From Brevibacillus thermoruber 423 (lineage in GTDB: Bacteria; Bacillota; Bacilli; Brevibacillales; Brevibacillaceae), in contig NZ_KE695654.1 in assembly GCF_000454065.1 (NCBI RefSeq), forward strand, positions 248,836 through 312,835: 64,000 nt of DNA. The letters run 5' to 3'. The translations under genes and the position numbers were made by a program. Below, one piece after another: positions 19,523-27,595 of the stretch (within the stretch, counting starts at the first letter, position 1; each line of letters starts with the position of its first letter). The notes beneath the pieces are model-generated. The model searched no databases and was not told the DNA's origin. It worked only from the letters and a program-made list of their open reading frames with translations.

Positions 19523-19635
19523 CTCCCGTGCGCAGCGGCCCGCCTCCCCTCCCGGACGCCGGCCTGTCCGGACGTTCGGGACGGCCGGGCCCGCTGTGAG
19601 CCCATCCAATCAGCAGGGGCAGCCTGAAACATACG

Positions 19636-19659
19636 GCTCCGCCATGCATGTGGCGGAGC
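19636..19659 (+). terminator. hairpin terminator after the alcohol dehydrogenase gene
   Basis: GCTCCGCC and GGCGGAGC pair perfectly around 8 bases, followed by TTGGTTG. It is a strong stem but a poor U tract. Confidence 0.5.
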
Positions 19660-19663
19660 TTGG

Positions 19664-19692
19664 TTGCATGTGTGCGGCGAAAAATCTATACT
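19664..19692 (+). promoter_or_regulatory. sigma-A-like promoter of the M29 aminopeptidase gene
   Basis: TTGCAT (19664-19669), exactly 17 bases, then TATACT (19687-19692). It lies 46 bases upstream of the ATG, with an AGTAAAAA/TTTTTACT inverted repeat in the short leader. Confidence 0.65.
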
Positions 19693-19737
19693 TGCAGATA
19701 TAGTAAAAAAATTTTTACTAATGGAGGGTTCCAAACG

Positions 19738-20853
19738 ATGGCAGATCCACGGATTAACGAACTGGCCAGCCGTCTCATCCGCTATTCGCTCAATTTGCAA
19801 AAAGGGGAAAAAGTGCTGATCGAAAATACCGGCCTGCAGGTGCCGCTGGTGCGGGCTCTCGTCCGCGAGGCGTTTGCCGTAGGCGCCCTCCCGCTGGTGA
19901 CGCTGAAGGATCAGGAAGTGCTGCGGGCACTGATCCAGGGGACCAGCGAGGAGCACATGGAACTGTTCGCCAAGCACGAGCTGGCGCGCATGCAGGACGT
20001 TGACGCGTACATCGCGGTGCGCGCGTTTGAGAACATCAACGAGTTTTCCGACATCCCCGAAGAAAAGATGGGCCTCTACTCCCGCATTTTCTACAAGCAG
20101 GTGCACTTCGGCGAGCGCATCCCGAAAAAGCGCTGGGTCGTGCTGCGCTATCCCAACAAGTCGATGGCGCAGTTGTCCAACATGAGTCTGGAAGGCTTTG
20201 AAGACTTCTACTTCTCCGTCTGCAACCTGGACTACGCGAAAATGTCCAAGGCGATGGACCCGCTCAAGGAACTGATGGAAAGGACCGACCGCGTCCGCAT
20301 CGTCGGACCGAAAACCGACCTGCGCTTCTCCATTAAAGGGATCCCGGCGATCAAGTGCGACGGCAAGCGGAACATCCCGGACGGCGAAGTGTACACCGCG
20401 CCGGTTCGCGACTCCGTGGAAGGCACGATTTACTTCAACACGCCGACCAACTACCACAGCACCTCGTTTACCGACGTGCAGCTTACGTTCAAGGAAGGCA
20501 AAATCGTCGAGGCGACCAGTTCCAACACCAAAGTGCTGAACGAAATCCTCGATACGGACGAAGGCGCCCGCTACATCGGCGAATTTGCCATCGGCTTCAA
20601 CCCGCACATCCTGCATCCGATGCAGGACATCCTGTTCGACGAAAAAATCGCCGGCAGCTTCCACTTCACGCCGGGCAACGCCTACGACGTGGCCGACAAC
20701 GGCAACCGCTCCTCCATCCACTGGGACATGGTGCAGATCCAGCGTCCGGAGTACGGCGGCGGCGAGATCTGGTTCGACGACGTCCTGATCCGCAAAGACG
20801 GCCGGTTTGTCCTGCCGGAACTGGAAGGGCTCAATCCGGAGAATCTGGTGTAA
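19738..20853 (+). CDS. M29-family aminopeptidase (AmpS-like)
   Basis: A 371-aa cytosolic metallo-aminopeptidase of the thermophilic aminopeptidase family (M29). The metal and active-site residues expected for the family are visible in order: the Glu of EGTIYFNTP and of YIGEFAIGFNP, the His/Tyr of GSFHFTPGNAYD, and the His/Asp of SIHWDMVQI. It belongs to the shorter AmpS subgroup. GGAGG precedes ATG 19738. The gene is monocistronic, between its own promoter and a structured 3' region. Confidence 0.9.
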   Translation: MADPRINELASRLIRYSLNLQKGEKVLIENTGLQVPLVRALVREAFAVGALPLVTLKDQEVLRALIQGTSEEHMELFAKHELARMQDVDAYIAVRAFENINEFSDIPEEKMGLYSRIFYKQVHFGERIPKKRWVVLRYPNKSMAQLSNMSLEGFEDFYFSVCNLDYAKMSKAMDPLKELMERTDRVRIVGPKTDLRFSIKGIPAIKCDGKRNIPDGEVYTAPVRDSVEGTIYFNTPTNYHSTSFTDVQLTFKEGKIVEATSSNTKVLNEILDTDEGARYIGEFAIGFNPHILHPMQDILFDEKIAGSFHFTPGNAYDVADNGNRSSIHWDMVQIQRPEYGGGEIWFDDVLIRKDGRFVLPELEGLNPENLV

Positions 20854-20859
20854 GCGTGC

Positions 20860-21079
20860 GAAAAAGGGCGTATGACAACGTATACGCACTCAAGAATAGG
20901 CTGAATCGCGAAGATCCGTTTACCGTTATATATGTGGTAGAACTGGAATAAACGCATAAGACCGCGGGTGCGCCTACACCTACGGTCTGCACAATAGACG
21001 TTCCCACAAGGGGACGGCTCGATTGCTGGAGAAGTAGATCACTGAGTTGCAGAGCGCAAGGGTGATCTGCTTCTTTTTT
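20860..21079 (+). ncRNA. candidate structured RNA ending in an intrinsic terminator
   Basis: Four hairpins follow each other: GCGTAT/ATACGC (20868-20887); AGACCG/CGGTCT with inner GGTG/CACC (20959-20988); CGTTCCC/GGGGACG (20999-21016); and a long GAAGTAGATCAC/GTGATCTGCTTC stem (21031-21073) followed by TTTTTT. No start codon with a ribosome site and no plausible protein was found. It matches none of the riboswitch, T-box, 6S, SRP or tmRNA signatures I can recall. It could be an independent small RNA or the structured 3' UTR of the aminopeptidase mRNA. Confidence 0.4.
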
Positions 21080-21117
21080 ACGCCTCCTGTTTTTTTCGAG
21101 CAGGGGGCGTGTTTTTT
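21080..21117 (+). terminator. second, tandem intrinsic terminator
   Basis: ACGCCTCCTG pairs with CAGGGGGCGT (one G-U pair) and is followed by GTTTTTT. It starts one base after the T run of the preceding terminator, an unusual double stop. Confidence 0.85.
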
Positions 21118-21584
21118 CCGACGTAACCCCAAGCACATCCCCCGTTACTGCCTCTCGGTTGGGAATACGAAGCTGTTGGTCTCCTGATCCGATCCAATGC
21201 CATGCTTCGGATGGGATTGGCATCCAGCCCCAAACTTCACCCACTTTATTCCGTAATAGATAATAAAATGAAATTAAAAGTCATAACTTACTAACTTACT
21301 CATGTACGCATGTCAAATGAAAACGCTACTTCTACTGAACACATCACCCACGTAAAATTTGTCTAGCAAGTACATGTGTTAGATACTGGCTGGTGGTCAG
21401 CCAGAAGCAATCGGAAGTAGCATAAACAAGTATGAAGAGCACTGGATGGGGGCAGAGGTTACAGTTCCAATCCTCCCAAAAACGTTCTCCATTCATTACA
21501 TCAAAAAACTTCAGCCACATAAAAAATGGAAACATTCTTTACCAAATCTCGTATTACAAACTAGGACACAAAGGAGGTAAGTAG
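21118..21584. other. gene-free stretch at the left edge of an AT-rich island
   Basis: 467 bases without a supportable gene. Base composition drops from GC-rich to AT-rich at about 21240, which I take as the left boundary of the island. A short inverted repeat (CCAATGCC with GGGATTGG) lies near 21208-21227. No tRNA, attachment site or transposase was recognised. Confidence 0.5.
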
Positions 21585-21917
21585 ATGAGAACTCCAAAGA
21601 TCATCATAGGGATCATCCTCATTATCGTCGGCCTTCTTATGGTGAATGAAGCCAAGACTCTAAAGGAAAAAACTGAAGACACTGTTTCGACAGTATTCGA
21701 ACCAATATCTTCTTTATCAATCACATCTAATTCATTTGATCCAGAAAAGTATCGTAAGGAAGCAATGACAAAAGTAGGAAATTGGGGAATTAGTGCCATT
21801 CGTTTTGAATCAAAAATGACCTCGGGATCTCTCACAATCTTTACCGGAATCTTTCTGATCATTTGGGGAGGATTAGAAACCCCCTTCTGGCGGAATCTAC
21901 TTCGCTTCATTACTTAA
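21585..21917 (+). CDS. hypothetical membrane protein, two helices (110 aa)
   Basis: A 110-aa protein with an N-terminal hydrophobic segment (residues 5-21) and a second at about 82-96, joined by a 60-residue hydrophilic loop with many Ser/Thr/Lys. AAAGGAGGTAAG precedes the ATG. It is AT-rich, unlike the core genes. No family recognised. A good terminator follows at 22039-22066. Confidence 0.6.
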   Translation: MRTPKIIIGIILIIVGLLMVNEAKTLKEKTEDTVSTVFEPISSLSITSNSFDPEKYRKEAMTKVGNWGISAIRFESKMTSGSLTIFTGIFLIIWGGLETPFWRNLLRFIT

Positions 21918-22038
21918 TTAACAATATGCAAATTTTTCTCAAAATCTGAGTAATAAAGGGATAATTAAGGGAGTTTATACAGTGAATATGAGTTGCAAAA
22001 TGTTTCAGTCACTACACCATAAACCATCTCGTTTATAT

Positions 22039-22066
22039 AAAGAGGCTTTCGGCTGAAGGCCTCTTT
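22039..22066 (+). terminator. intrinsic terminator
   Basis: AAAGAGGCTTTC pairs with GAAGGCCTCTTT (one mispair) around GGCT, followed by a CT-rich tract and TATTTT. Confidence 0.75.
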
Positions 22067-22207
22067 CTCCTATTTTGGTGTATTTCAAGCTTTACAAACA
22101 CGTTTAGACCTCACCTTTTTACTTCATTACCGGTGTGTTAATAATCTGTATCTGATAAAATTAACTAACCTTCCTCTTCCTACTTTTCTTTGTAAGGGGG
22201 TCTTGCC

Positions 22208-22625
22208 TTGGTGACAAAAGAAAGTGATATCGATTTTTCATTCTTCATTGGACAGCACGTGACTGACGTAAATACTGAATCCAACTTACCGTTAGGGATA
22301 ATTTTTGAATGCGGTTGGCTAATGATCGAATGTCCTTGGCGTTTAAGAAGCAACGATCATTATAGTTGGTAAAACAGACTGTAGAGAAGTACCCGAAAGG
22401 TATTCACATCAATCTGTAAAAGATGTGCTTGTTGGAAAAAGAATTGCACGTATTTTCCATGATGCGGAAACTTCTGATTTATCGATTCATTTTGATGTCG
22501 GTTTGACTCTTGACTTATTTCATGACAGTTCTTTTTTTGAAGGATGGCAACTGCAAGGTAACATTGACTTTTTGCTCGTATCAACTCCAGGCGGCAAATA
22601 CTCTTTGTTCGAACCAGAATCATAA
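22208..22625 (+). pseudogene. frameshifted DUF6188-like gene
   Basis: A TTG start at 22208 with AAGGGGG 7 bases upstream opens a frame reading VTKESDIDFSFFIGQHVTDV and later IIFECGWLMIECPWRLRSND, then stops at 22372. The sequence continues in another frame from about 22350 as VGKTDCREVPERYSHQSVKD and LSIHFDVGLTLDLFHDSSFF, ending in GGKYSLFEPES. The combined order (GQxV ... E.PWR.R ... GW.L) fits the DUF6188 family, often found near immunity genes. A single-base shift around 22350-22365 breaks it. A sequencing error is possible. Confidence 0.65.
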
Positions 22626-22705
22626 CTATTTGAATGAATAATTATGCCTCTATTTAAGGGTCTGGTATTACTGACAATTTAATTAAAAACCAAGTTGGGG
22701 TGATC

Positions 22706-23149
22706 ATGTTGCAGATAACCATCAGGGGTAGAGAGGATACCCGAATCACTATCACGGCTTTCAATCGAAGCTACCCAAACCAGTCAGATTTTTGGGACGG
22801 TAACTGGTTAAACTGCAATATCGAAGCTGAAATTCCGGGATACAAAGCCTCATTTCCAGCCCAACTCAGAACAGATGAGTTCCGGAGTTTTATGGTCGAT
22901 CTAACAGCAATTGACCGTTACTTAACTGGTACCGCAACTTTTAGGTCGATGGAGAGTTACATTGATCTTGATTGCAAAATCGATAATACAGGCCACCTCG
23001 AATGGAATTGTGAAACTTCCTATCCTCCTGGTATCGGGGCTACCTTACATTTTTCCTTTACTTCAGATCAATCGTGCTTACCTCCACTTATTAAAGAACT
23101 TGAATTACTGTTAGAGAATTATCCTGTAATCGGAAATCCTCGCGAATAG
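22706..23149 (+). CDS. WapI-like orphan immunity protein
   Basis: A 147-aa (149 from an upstream GTG) soluble protein. The opening ITIRGREDTRITITAFNRSY, then the NQSDFWDGNWLNCNIEAEIP block, resembles WapI-type immunity proteins, which carry a similar WDGNWL motif before a beta-rich core. These bind and neutralise the toxin tips of WapA/CDI-like proteins. No toxin gene is in the window, so this would be an orphan immunity gene. GGGGTG precedes ATG 22706. The match is by motif only. Confidence 0.5.
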   Translation: MLQITIRGREDTRITITAFNRSYPNQSDFWDGNWLNCNIEAEIPGYKASFPAQLRTDEFRSFMVDLTAIDRYLTGTATFRSMESYIDLDCKIDNTGHLEWNCETSYPPGIGATLHFSFTSDQSCLPPLIKELELLLENYPVIGNPRE

Positions 23150-23192
23150 ATGATTTTACAGGCTACACTTTACATATACCGAGGTTGATGGA

Positions 23193-23651
23193 ATGCCATT
23201 AACACATGAATTTTTTTTAATCAGAAAAGAAATCATGGTAGATCGTCAGTTTTATCTATCTCCTCCACACGAAGGAATAGTTGTGATTCACGATGATATC
23301 ATCACATACATCTGGGACTCACTTATGTGGATACCCACCTATAATCCAGGAAAACGGAATTTTCCCGCAGATTACGGCCTTAATTACCATGGTGTCACAA
23401 TTGTCCAGGATGGTGGCGCTGCTCTCCTCAGGGACATCTGTCTTTCCTGGTGCACCCTGTTCTCCCTTGCTCCACAGACCTTTCAGCTTAAAGGTGCATA
23501 CACTCACTCAAGCAGCGAAAGAATTGAGGAAGGTGGTTATGAAAAAATACGATGCGATAGGACTGAATTAACTAAGCTACTAAAAGATTTAGCAAACCTC
23601 GCTGATAGAGCTTTAACAGATGGTTACTGTATTTTGCACATAGGAATTTAA
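23193..23651 (+). CDS. hypothetical protein, possible immunity-type (152 aa)
   Basis: A soluble 152-aa protein, no signal or membrane helix, with repeated aromatic residues (YIWDSLMWIPTYNPG) and an acidic C-terminal helix (TELTKLLKDLANLADRAL). It follows the WapI-like gene by 43 bases on the same strand. Size, AT-richness and position fit an immunity-protein cluster, but I do not recognise the family. ATG 23193 has GAGGTTG upstream; an internal ATG at 23235 is also possible. Confidence 0.5.
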   Translation: MPLTHEFFLIRKEIMVDRQFYLSPPHEGIVVIHDDIITYIWDSLMWIPTYNPGKRNFPADYGLNYHGVTIVQDGGAALLRDICLSWCTLFSLAPQTFQLKGAYTHSSSERIEEGGYEKIRCDRTELTKLLKDLANLADRALTDGYCILHIGI

Positions 23652-23739
23652 CATATTGAGCATTTTGTAATTACCTGCGTCTGATTCATCCAGATTCCTC
23701 CTTGTCACACATAATGTTGTGTTAAAACCTTCATAGATA

Positions 23740-23748
23740 TGGTATAAT
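23740..23748 (+). promoter_or_regulatory. extended -10 promoter of the RidA gene
   Basis: TGGTATAAT, an extended -10 (TG-N-TATAAT), 29 bases before the start codon. No good -35 at 17 bases, as is usual for this class. Confidence 0.6.
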
Positions 23749-23777
23749 CCCCTAATAATTGGTTAGGAGGTATCAAT

Positions 23778-24164
23778 TTGAAAGTTATTCGAAAAAACCC
23801 AGACAATGTAGCACCTCCGATTGGAGTTTATACACATCTTTCAATTATCCCAAGAGATGCGGATTTACTCGTTCTGTCCGGGCAGGTTGGAACAGACTTG
23901 GATGGAAATATACCAGAAAATGTTGAAGAACAACTAAGAAACGCATTTAACAATGTGACGCGTATTTTAAGTAGTGAAGGTGTAACGTGTGAAGGAATAA
24001 TCAAAATAAATATTTGGCTAACGGAAACAATTGATCGGGAGAAATTTCTGGCGTTGTGGAACGAATTCCATGACGGGAATCCACCTGCAACGACCATGGC
24101 CTATGTTTCAGCTTTAGCTCAACCCCACATAAAGGTTGAAGTGGAAGCATGGGCAGCACGCTGA
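23778..24164 (+). CDS. RidA family protein
   Basis: A 128-aa YjgF/YER057c/UK114-like protein; RidA members hydrolyse reactive enamine/imine intermediates released by PLP enzymes. LVLSGQVGTDLDGNIPENVE, NVTRILSSEGVTCEGIIKIN and the late PPATTMAYVSALAQPHIKVE follow the family pattern. The Arg that binds the carboxylate in classical RidA (usually in a PxR motif near the C-terminus) is not where expected (PPATT), so it may be a non-deaminase RidA-like subgroup. The start is TTG 23778, with TAGGAGG 7 bases upstream. Confidence 0.85.
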   Translation: MKVIRKNPDNVAPPIGVYTHLSIIPRDADLLVLSGQVGTDLDGNIPENVEEQLRNAFNNVTRILSSEGVTCEGIIKINIWLTETIDREKFLALWNEFHDGNPPATTMAYVSALAQPHIKVEVEAWAAR

Positions 24165-24187
24165 TGAATCGGCGGCTTGACGCCGCC

Positions 24188-24535
24188 TACATTGGTGTCT
24201 CCTTCGAGAAACCGTCGAACTGCTTCGTCTTCCTGGCGGTCACTCTCACTTCCCGTATACACGGCCGGTTTAAATTGCACCAGTTCTTTACGCCATATAT
24301 CGTCCACGTCGCGATGCCAGCCTATCAGCAGATTCGGTACGTCGGCTTCAAGCAGGTTCTTGGTGTATCGAGCAACATTGGTCGCTTTGGAAACGCCGGT
24401 GGCGTGCCGCATAAGCAGGTCGAGCTCCCTGCCAGCGCGACCGCGCTCCATGAACGTGCCCATCGTTGTCTTGATCGCTAACCTCGATACAAGTACATGG
24501 TCACGAGCCTTGCGCATCCTCCCATTATTTTTCAT
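24188..24535 (-). pseudogene. fragment of an SNF2-family helicase
   Basis: About 116 residues resemble the start of the C-terminal helicase lobe of SNF2-type (often phage-borne) proteins: MERGRAGRELDLLMRHATGV, then LLIGWHRDVDDIWRKELVQF, then YTGSESDRQEDEAVRRFLEG. It ends at DTNV and then reads antisense through the 3' end of the RidA gene. The ATPase lobe and the last motifs are missing. It is a remnant of a lost mobile or phage element. Confidence 0.65.
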
Positions 24536-24610
24536 TTATGATATGATTTTCTTTGTGAATGCACCAGATGTCGAAGCTCACGCATAACCCGGTAAAGGAG
24601 AGGGCAACCC

Positions 24611-25258
24611 GTGCTGCTGTTTGAAGGTTCACCGTTTTACATAGGAATGGCTGTCATCTTGCTGTCTATGTTGATTCTGAAGGTTGCCCGGAAAAAGAGG
24701 TACCCCTTTTTGCTGTTCTATTTTGTCTTTTGCGTCTACGTGCTGCATGTCCTCAAGTATACGTTGTTTCCCATTCCCGTTGATCCTCGCGTAATTGCGA
24801 TACACGCCGGGCCCGCCATCGATTTTTCAAAAGGAATCAATCTGATTCCGTTCAGCGACAGCTCCATGCGGAATGGATTTGATCGCGAAATGTTGCTGAA
24901 CGTGCTGCTGACGATCCCTTTCGGATTCGGCATTCCTTTTCTTACGCGCATTCATCTGAAAAAATTGGTTCTTGTCGGTTTGACAGTGGGGGTCACCATT
25001 GAACTGTTGCAGTTGTTTCTTTCGCTCATGCTAGGGTTTCCGTATCGGTACGTGGATATCAATGACGTTATCCACAACTTCACGGGCGTACTGTTCGGCT
25101 TTCTGCTGTTCAAGATATTTGCCTGGCTGTTTACCGTTTCGGTGGAAAGGGTAAAGCTCCCGCCGAATGCGCTGCTTGCATACATGCATGAAGTCTGTTC
25201 GCGTTCAGGCACAAACACGCGGAAAGAGAACGCTGACAGCTCGTCCATCGATTGCTGA
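24611..25258 (+). CDS. VanZ family membrane protein
   Basis: A 215-aa membrane protein with about five helices and the VanZ-type core: LLNVLLTIPFGFGIPFL, then VGVTIELLQLFLSLML and DINDVIHNFTGVLFGFLLFK. VanZ itself gives low-level teicoplanin resistance; most homologues have no known role. GTG 24611 has AAAGGAGAGGG upstream. It stands alone on the plus strand at the right part of the AT-rich island. Confidence 0.85.
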   Translation: MLLFEGSPFYIGMAVILLSMLILKVARKKRYPFLLFYFVFCVYVLHVLKYTLFPIPVDPRVIAIHAGPAIDFSKGINLIPFSDSSMRNGFDREMLLNVLLTIPFGFGIPFLTRIHLKKLVLVGLTVGVTIELLQLFLSLMLGFPYRYVDINDVIHNFTGVLFGFLLFKIFAWLFTVSVERVKLPPNALLAYMHEVCSRSGTNTRKENADSSSIDC

Positions 25259-25266
25259 TGCATGAG

Positions 25267-25513
25267 CTAGGTCACAACGTCAAAGACAGGAGGGTACTTC
25301 ACTTTGCCGCTACGATCGTTCAGCGAGCCCTTCTTGATTTCATAGACCATGAACACTTCATCAGGTACCGGGAATGGCGGCTCAATTCCTTTGGTCTTTG
25401 CAGGTTGAAAACCGAACCTGGGGTAATAGTTCGTTTTCTCTTTGGAAAGCTAGCGTATGCACGTCTCTTATGGCAGCCGCATCCCCATGTTGTTCTGGTC
25501 GAATGGTGAACAA
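25267..25513 (-). pseudogene. internally deleted GNAT acetyltransferase
   Basis: Both ends of a GNAT gene are present, but not the middle. From TTG 25513 (AAAGGGGAG 8 bases upstream) the frame reads FTIRPEQHGDAAAIRDVHTL and AFQREN, a normal GNAT N-terminus. It then switches frame near 25430 to YYPRFGFQPAKTKGIEPPFP and VPDEVFMVYEIKKG, a normal C-terminus of the YjdJ-like type. The central part with the acetyl-CoA binding loop is deleted, and the join is out of frame. Confidence 0.7.
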
Positions 25514-25716
25514 GTGAATGACTCCCCTTTACATGATTCGTTTATCGAGCAACTTCCATTTTATCCCTGTTTTAGAGAATACACAATTTACTTGTTTTTT
25601 CTGCTGCGAACATTACAACTTCGTAAGAAAACGGAAAGGAAAATCGATTTGCGAAACCGCCCGTCCCTGCTACGATAGTGGAGGATCATGACTGTCGAGC
25701 TTGGAGGAACACCGGT
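25514..25716. other. AT-rich spacer before the lipoprotein gene
   Basis: About 200 bases without a gene. This is the right edge of the AT-rich island; composition returns to GC-rich from about 25700. Confidence 0.4.
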
Positions 25717-26298
25717 ATGAAAAAATGGCGGAGACTAGTGGTTTCCCTGGTCGTCATCCTGGCGGCCGGATGCGCTGATTCGCCCGATGACGTACAGGGC
25801 CTGACAAAGGAGGAAGCGGCCTACATCGCGCAGACCGCCGTCAGGCAGTATTTTCACGTGGACGTCGACACCCGCGAGCGGAACATCACGCTGGAAGACC
25901 CGGCTGAGAGGGCCGAAGACGGCGCGTGGTCGCCCATATACAGAGGGGTGCCCGTTCACGCCATCCTGACCCGGGAGGCGCAAGCGGGCGAGATCGCGGG
26001 GGTTCACGCCGTCATCGACCCCAAAACCAGGCAGGTGCTCTCCCTGTCCATCGACGTCATCGGACCGGACGGGCAGCAGACGACCAGCAGCCTGAACGAA
26101 GCGGAGCTGGAGCGAAAAGCAGCGGAATTCGTACGCACCGAAAAGCTGCTGACTCCCTCTGCCATCCGGTTCGTCAGGGCGTCGACTGACGACCCGGAGA
26201 CGAGCAGGCGCTTCTTCTATTACACCGACGGCCTGAAAACCATCGCGGTCGGCGTCGACACCGCGCTCAACCAGGTGGTGACCTTCGCCTACGATTAA
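25717..26298 (+). CDS. predicted lipoprotein (193 aa)
   Basis: Signal peptide MKKWRRLVVSLVVILAAGC with a lipobox LAAGC (Cys19), so an outward-facing membrane-anchored protein. The mature part has two stretches resembling PepSY-like folds (LTKEEAAYIAQTAVRQYFHV and EAELERKAAEFVRTEKLLTP), each a short helix followed by strands (GVHAVIDPKTRQVLSLSIDV; GVDTALNQVVTFAYD). PepSY-type modules often inhibit or chaperone proteases. GGAGGAAC precedes the ATG. It converges with the MFS gene, ending 19 bases from it. Confidence 0.75.
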   Translation: MKKWRRLVVSLVVILAAGCADSPDDVQGLTKEEAAYIAQTAVRQYFHVDVDTRERNITLEDPAERAEDGAWSPIYRGVPVHAILTREAQAGEIAGVHAVIDPKTRQVLSLSIDVIGPDGQQTTSSLNEAELERKAAEFVRTEKLLTPSAIRFVRASTDDPETSRRFFYYTDGLKTIAVGVDTALNQVVTFAYD

Positions 26299-26316
26299 CG
26301 GCTGAACGGGTTGCGC

Positions 26317-27501
26317 TCACCTGGCCGGATTCCGCTCCAGCCGCCCGATCAGCACGCACGCGCAGAAACCCGCCGCGCCGTACACCATCCACGGCCACAC
26401 CTCGCCGCCCTGGTTCATCAACCAGGCGCCGGCGTAATTGCCCACCGTCCCGCCCGCTGCCCAGGACAGCTTGTACATGCCGAAGTACGCCCCCGCATCC
26501 TCGCCTTCCGTACACTCGGCAATGGCCAGGTCAGAGCCGGGCAGCACCATGGTCTCCCCCAGGGTAAACAGCAGCATGCAGAACAGCAGCCAGACGAGCG
26601 GCGCGCCGGGAACCAGCGGCACGAGACAGAAGCTGAGCCCCAGCCACCAGAGTCCGGTCCGCACCACCTGCAGCGGCGGCCGCCGTTCGATAAAGCGGCG
26701 CAATAGAAACATCAGCGCGACGCCAGACGTCCCGTTGACCACGAACAGCGCGCTGACCCACCGCTCCTCCCCGCTGATCCGCATCATCTCCAGCGGAAAT
26801 GAGACGGACAACTGCGTGTATACCGCCCAAAACAAGACCATGATGCAGGTGAACCGCACGAACCGGCGGTCCGCCCACAGGCGGCTCATGCTGTCCCGCA
26901 CGCGTTTTTCCGTCCGGACTGTCCGGTAATGGCGTCGGTAATACCAGAGCAGAGCGGCCATGACAAAAAAGACGACGCCTCCCCAGTAAAACGGCAGGGT
27001 CGGGTCGACGGCGATCAGCGCGGCGCCGGCCAGCGGCCCCAGCACCGCGCCCGCATTCAGCGCCTGATTGTACAGCGTAAACGCCCGCTTTCGCTGCCGC
27101 TCCGGCTGCCCGGCAAACACGGCGCTGACCGACGGATCGTACCAGGCGCTGCCGATCCCCACGAACGCGGAGGCGGCAAAGACCCAGCCAAACCAGCCGC
27201 TCTGCGCCAGGCCGACAAACCCCAGCCCCCGCAGCAGCACGCCCGTCACCAGGTTGCGGCTGTGGCTGAGCCGGTCGCCGACCATTCCCGTCGCGAGCGG
27301 CAGCAGCCGCGCGCACAGGAGCTGCACCGTCAGCACGCTGCCCACCTGCCAGGCGGACAAGTGCAGGGTGTGCGTCAGGTAGACCGCCAAAAATGGCACG
27401 ACGGCAAAACTGCCGACATTCATCAAAAACGTGGCGGCGAGCAGGACGCGGACCGGTGTGCCCAACCGCTCCTGCTGCCGTTCCGTTGCGTGTGCCTCCA
27501 T
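26317..27501 (-). CDS. MFS transporter, drug-efflux type
   Basis: A 394-aa, 12-helix major facilitator protein. The first loop LATGMVGDRLSHSRNLVTGV is the MFS motif A (G-x-x-x-D-R-x-x-x-R/K). NQALNAGAVLGPLAGAALI resembles the antiporter motif C region. The family looks like MdtH/YfcJ-type exporters; substrate unknown. It is divergent from a LysR regulator 95 bases away, a common regulator/efflux pair. Confidence 0.88.
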   Translation of the reverse strand: MEAHATERQQERLGTPVRVLLAATFLMNVGSFAVVPFLAVYLTHTLHLSAWQVGSVLTVQLLCARLLPLATGMVGDRLSHSRNLVTGVLLRGLGFVGLAQSGWFGWVFAASAFVGIGSAWYDPSVSAVFAGQPERQRKRAFTLYNQALNAGAVLGPLAGAALIAVDPTLPFYWGGVVFFVMAALLWYYRRHYRTVRTEKRVRDSMSRLWADRRFVRFTCIMVLFWAVYTQLSVSFPLEMMRISGEERWVSALFVVNGTSGVALMFLLRRFIERRPPLQVVRTGLWWLGLSFCLVPLVPGAPLVWLLFCMLLFTLGETMVLPGSDLAIAECTEGEDAGAYFGMYKLSWAAGGTVGNYAGAWLMNQGGEVWPWMVYGAAGFCACVLIGRLERNPAR

Positions 27502-27544
27502 CCCTCTCCCCTCCTTTCTGGTTCCATTATCCAGGGAGAGGGCT

Positions 27545-27594
27545 CATGATTACAAATCACTTGATTTTATAAAAGTCATGACAAATAATCATGA
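27545..27594. promoter_or_regulatory. divergent control region with inverted repeat
   Basis: CATGATTA (27545-27552) and TAATCATG (27587-27594) form an inverted repeat spanning the AT-rich centre between the MFS and LysR genes. On the plus strand TTGATT (27561-27566), a 17-base gap and AATAAT (27584-27589) could be a promoter whose transcript would begin at or next to ATG 27596, i.e. a leaderless or nearly leaderless LysR mRNA. The ATG lacks a Shine-Dalgarno, in line with this. Confidence 0.5.
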
Positions 27595-27595
27595 T

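Noticed and set aside
20831-21244. A 137-codon minus-strand frame across the structured region
   Set aside because: It crosses two strong terminator hairpins, lacks a ribosome site and has no recognisable protein features.
24119-24535. An intact 138-aa minus-strand gene
   Set aside because: Only residues 1-116 show helicase-like sequence and the rest is antisense to ridA, so it is called a fragment.
21240-25600. Prophage
   Set aside because: Apart from one helicase fragment there are no structural, lysis or integrase genes.
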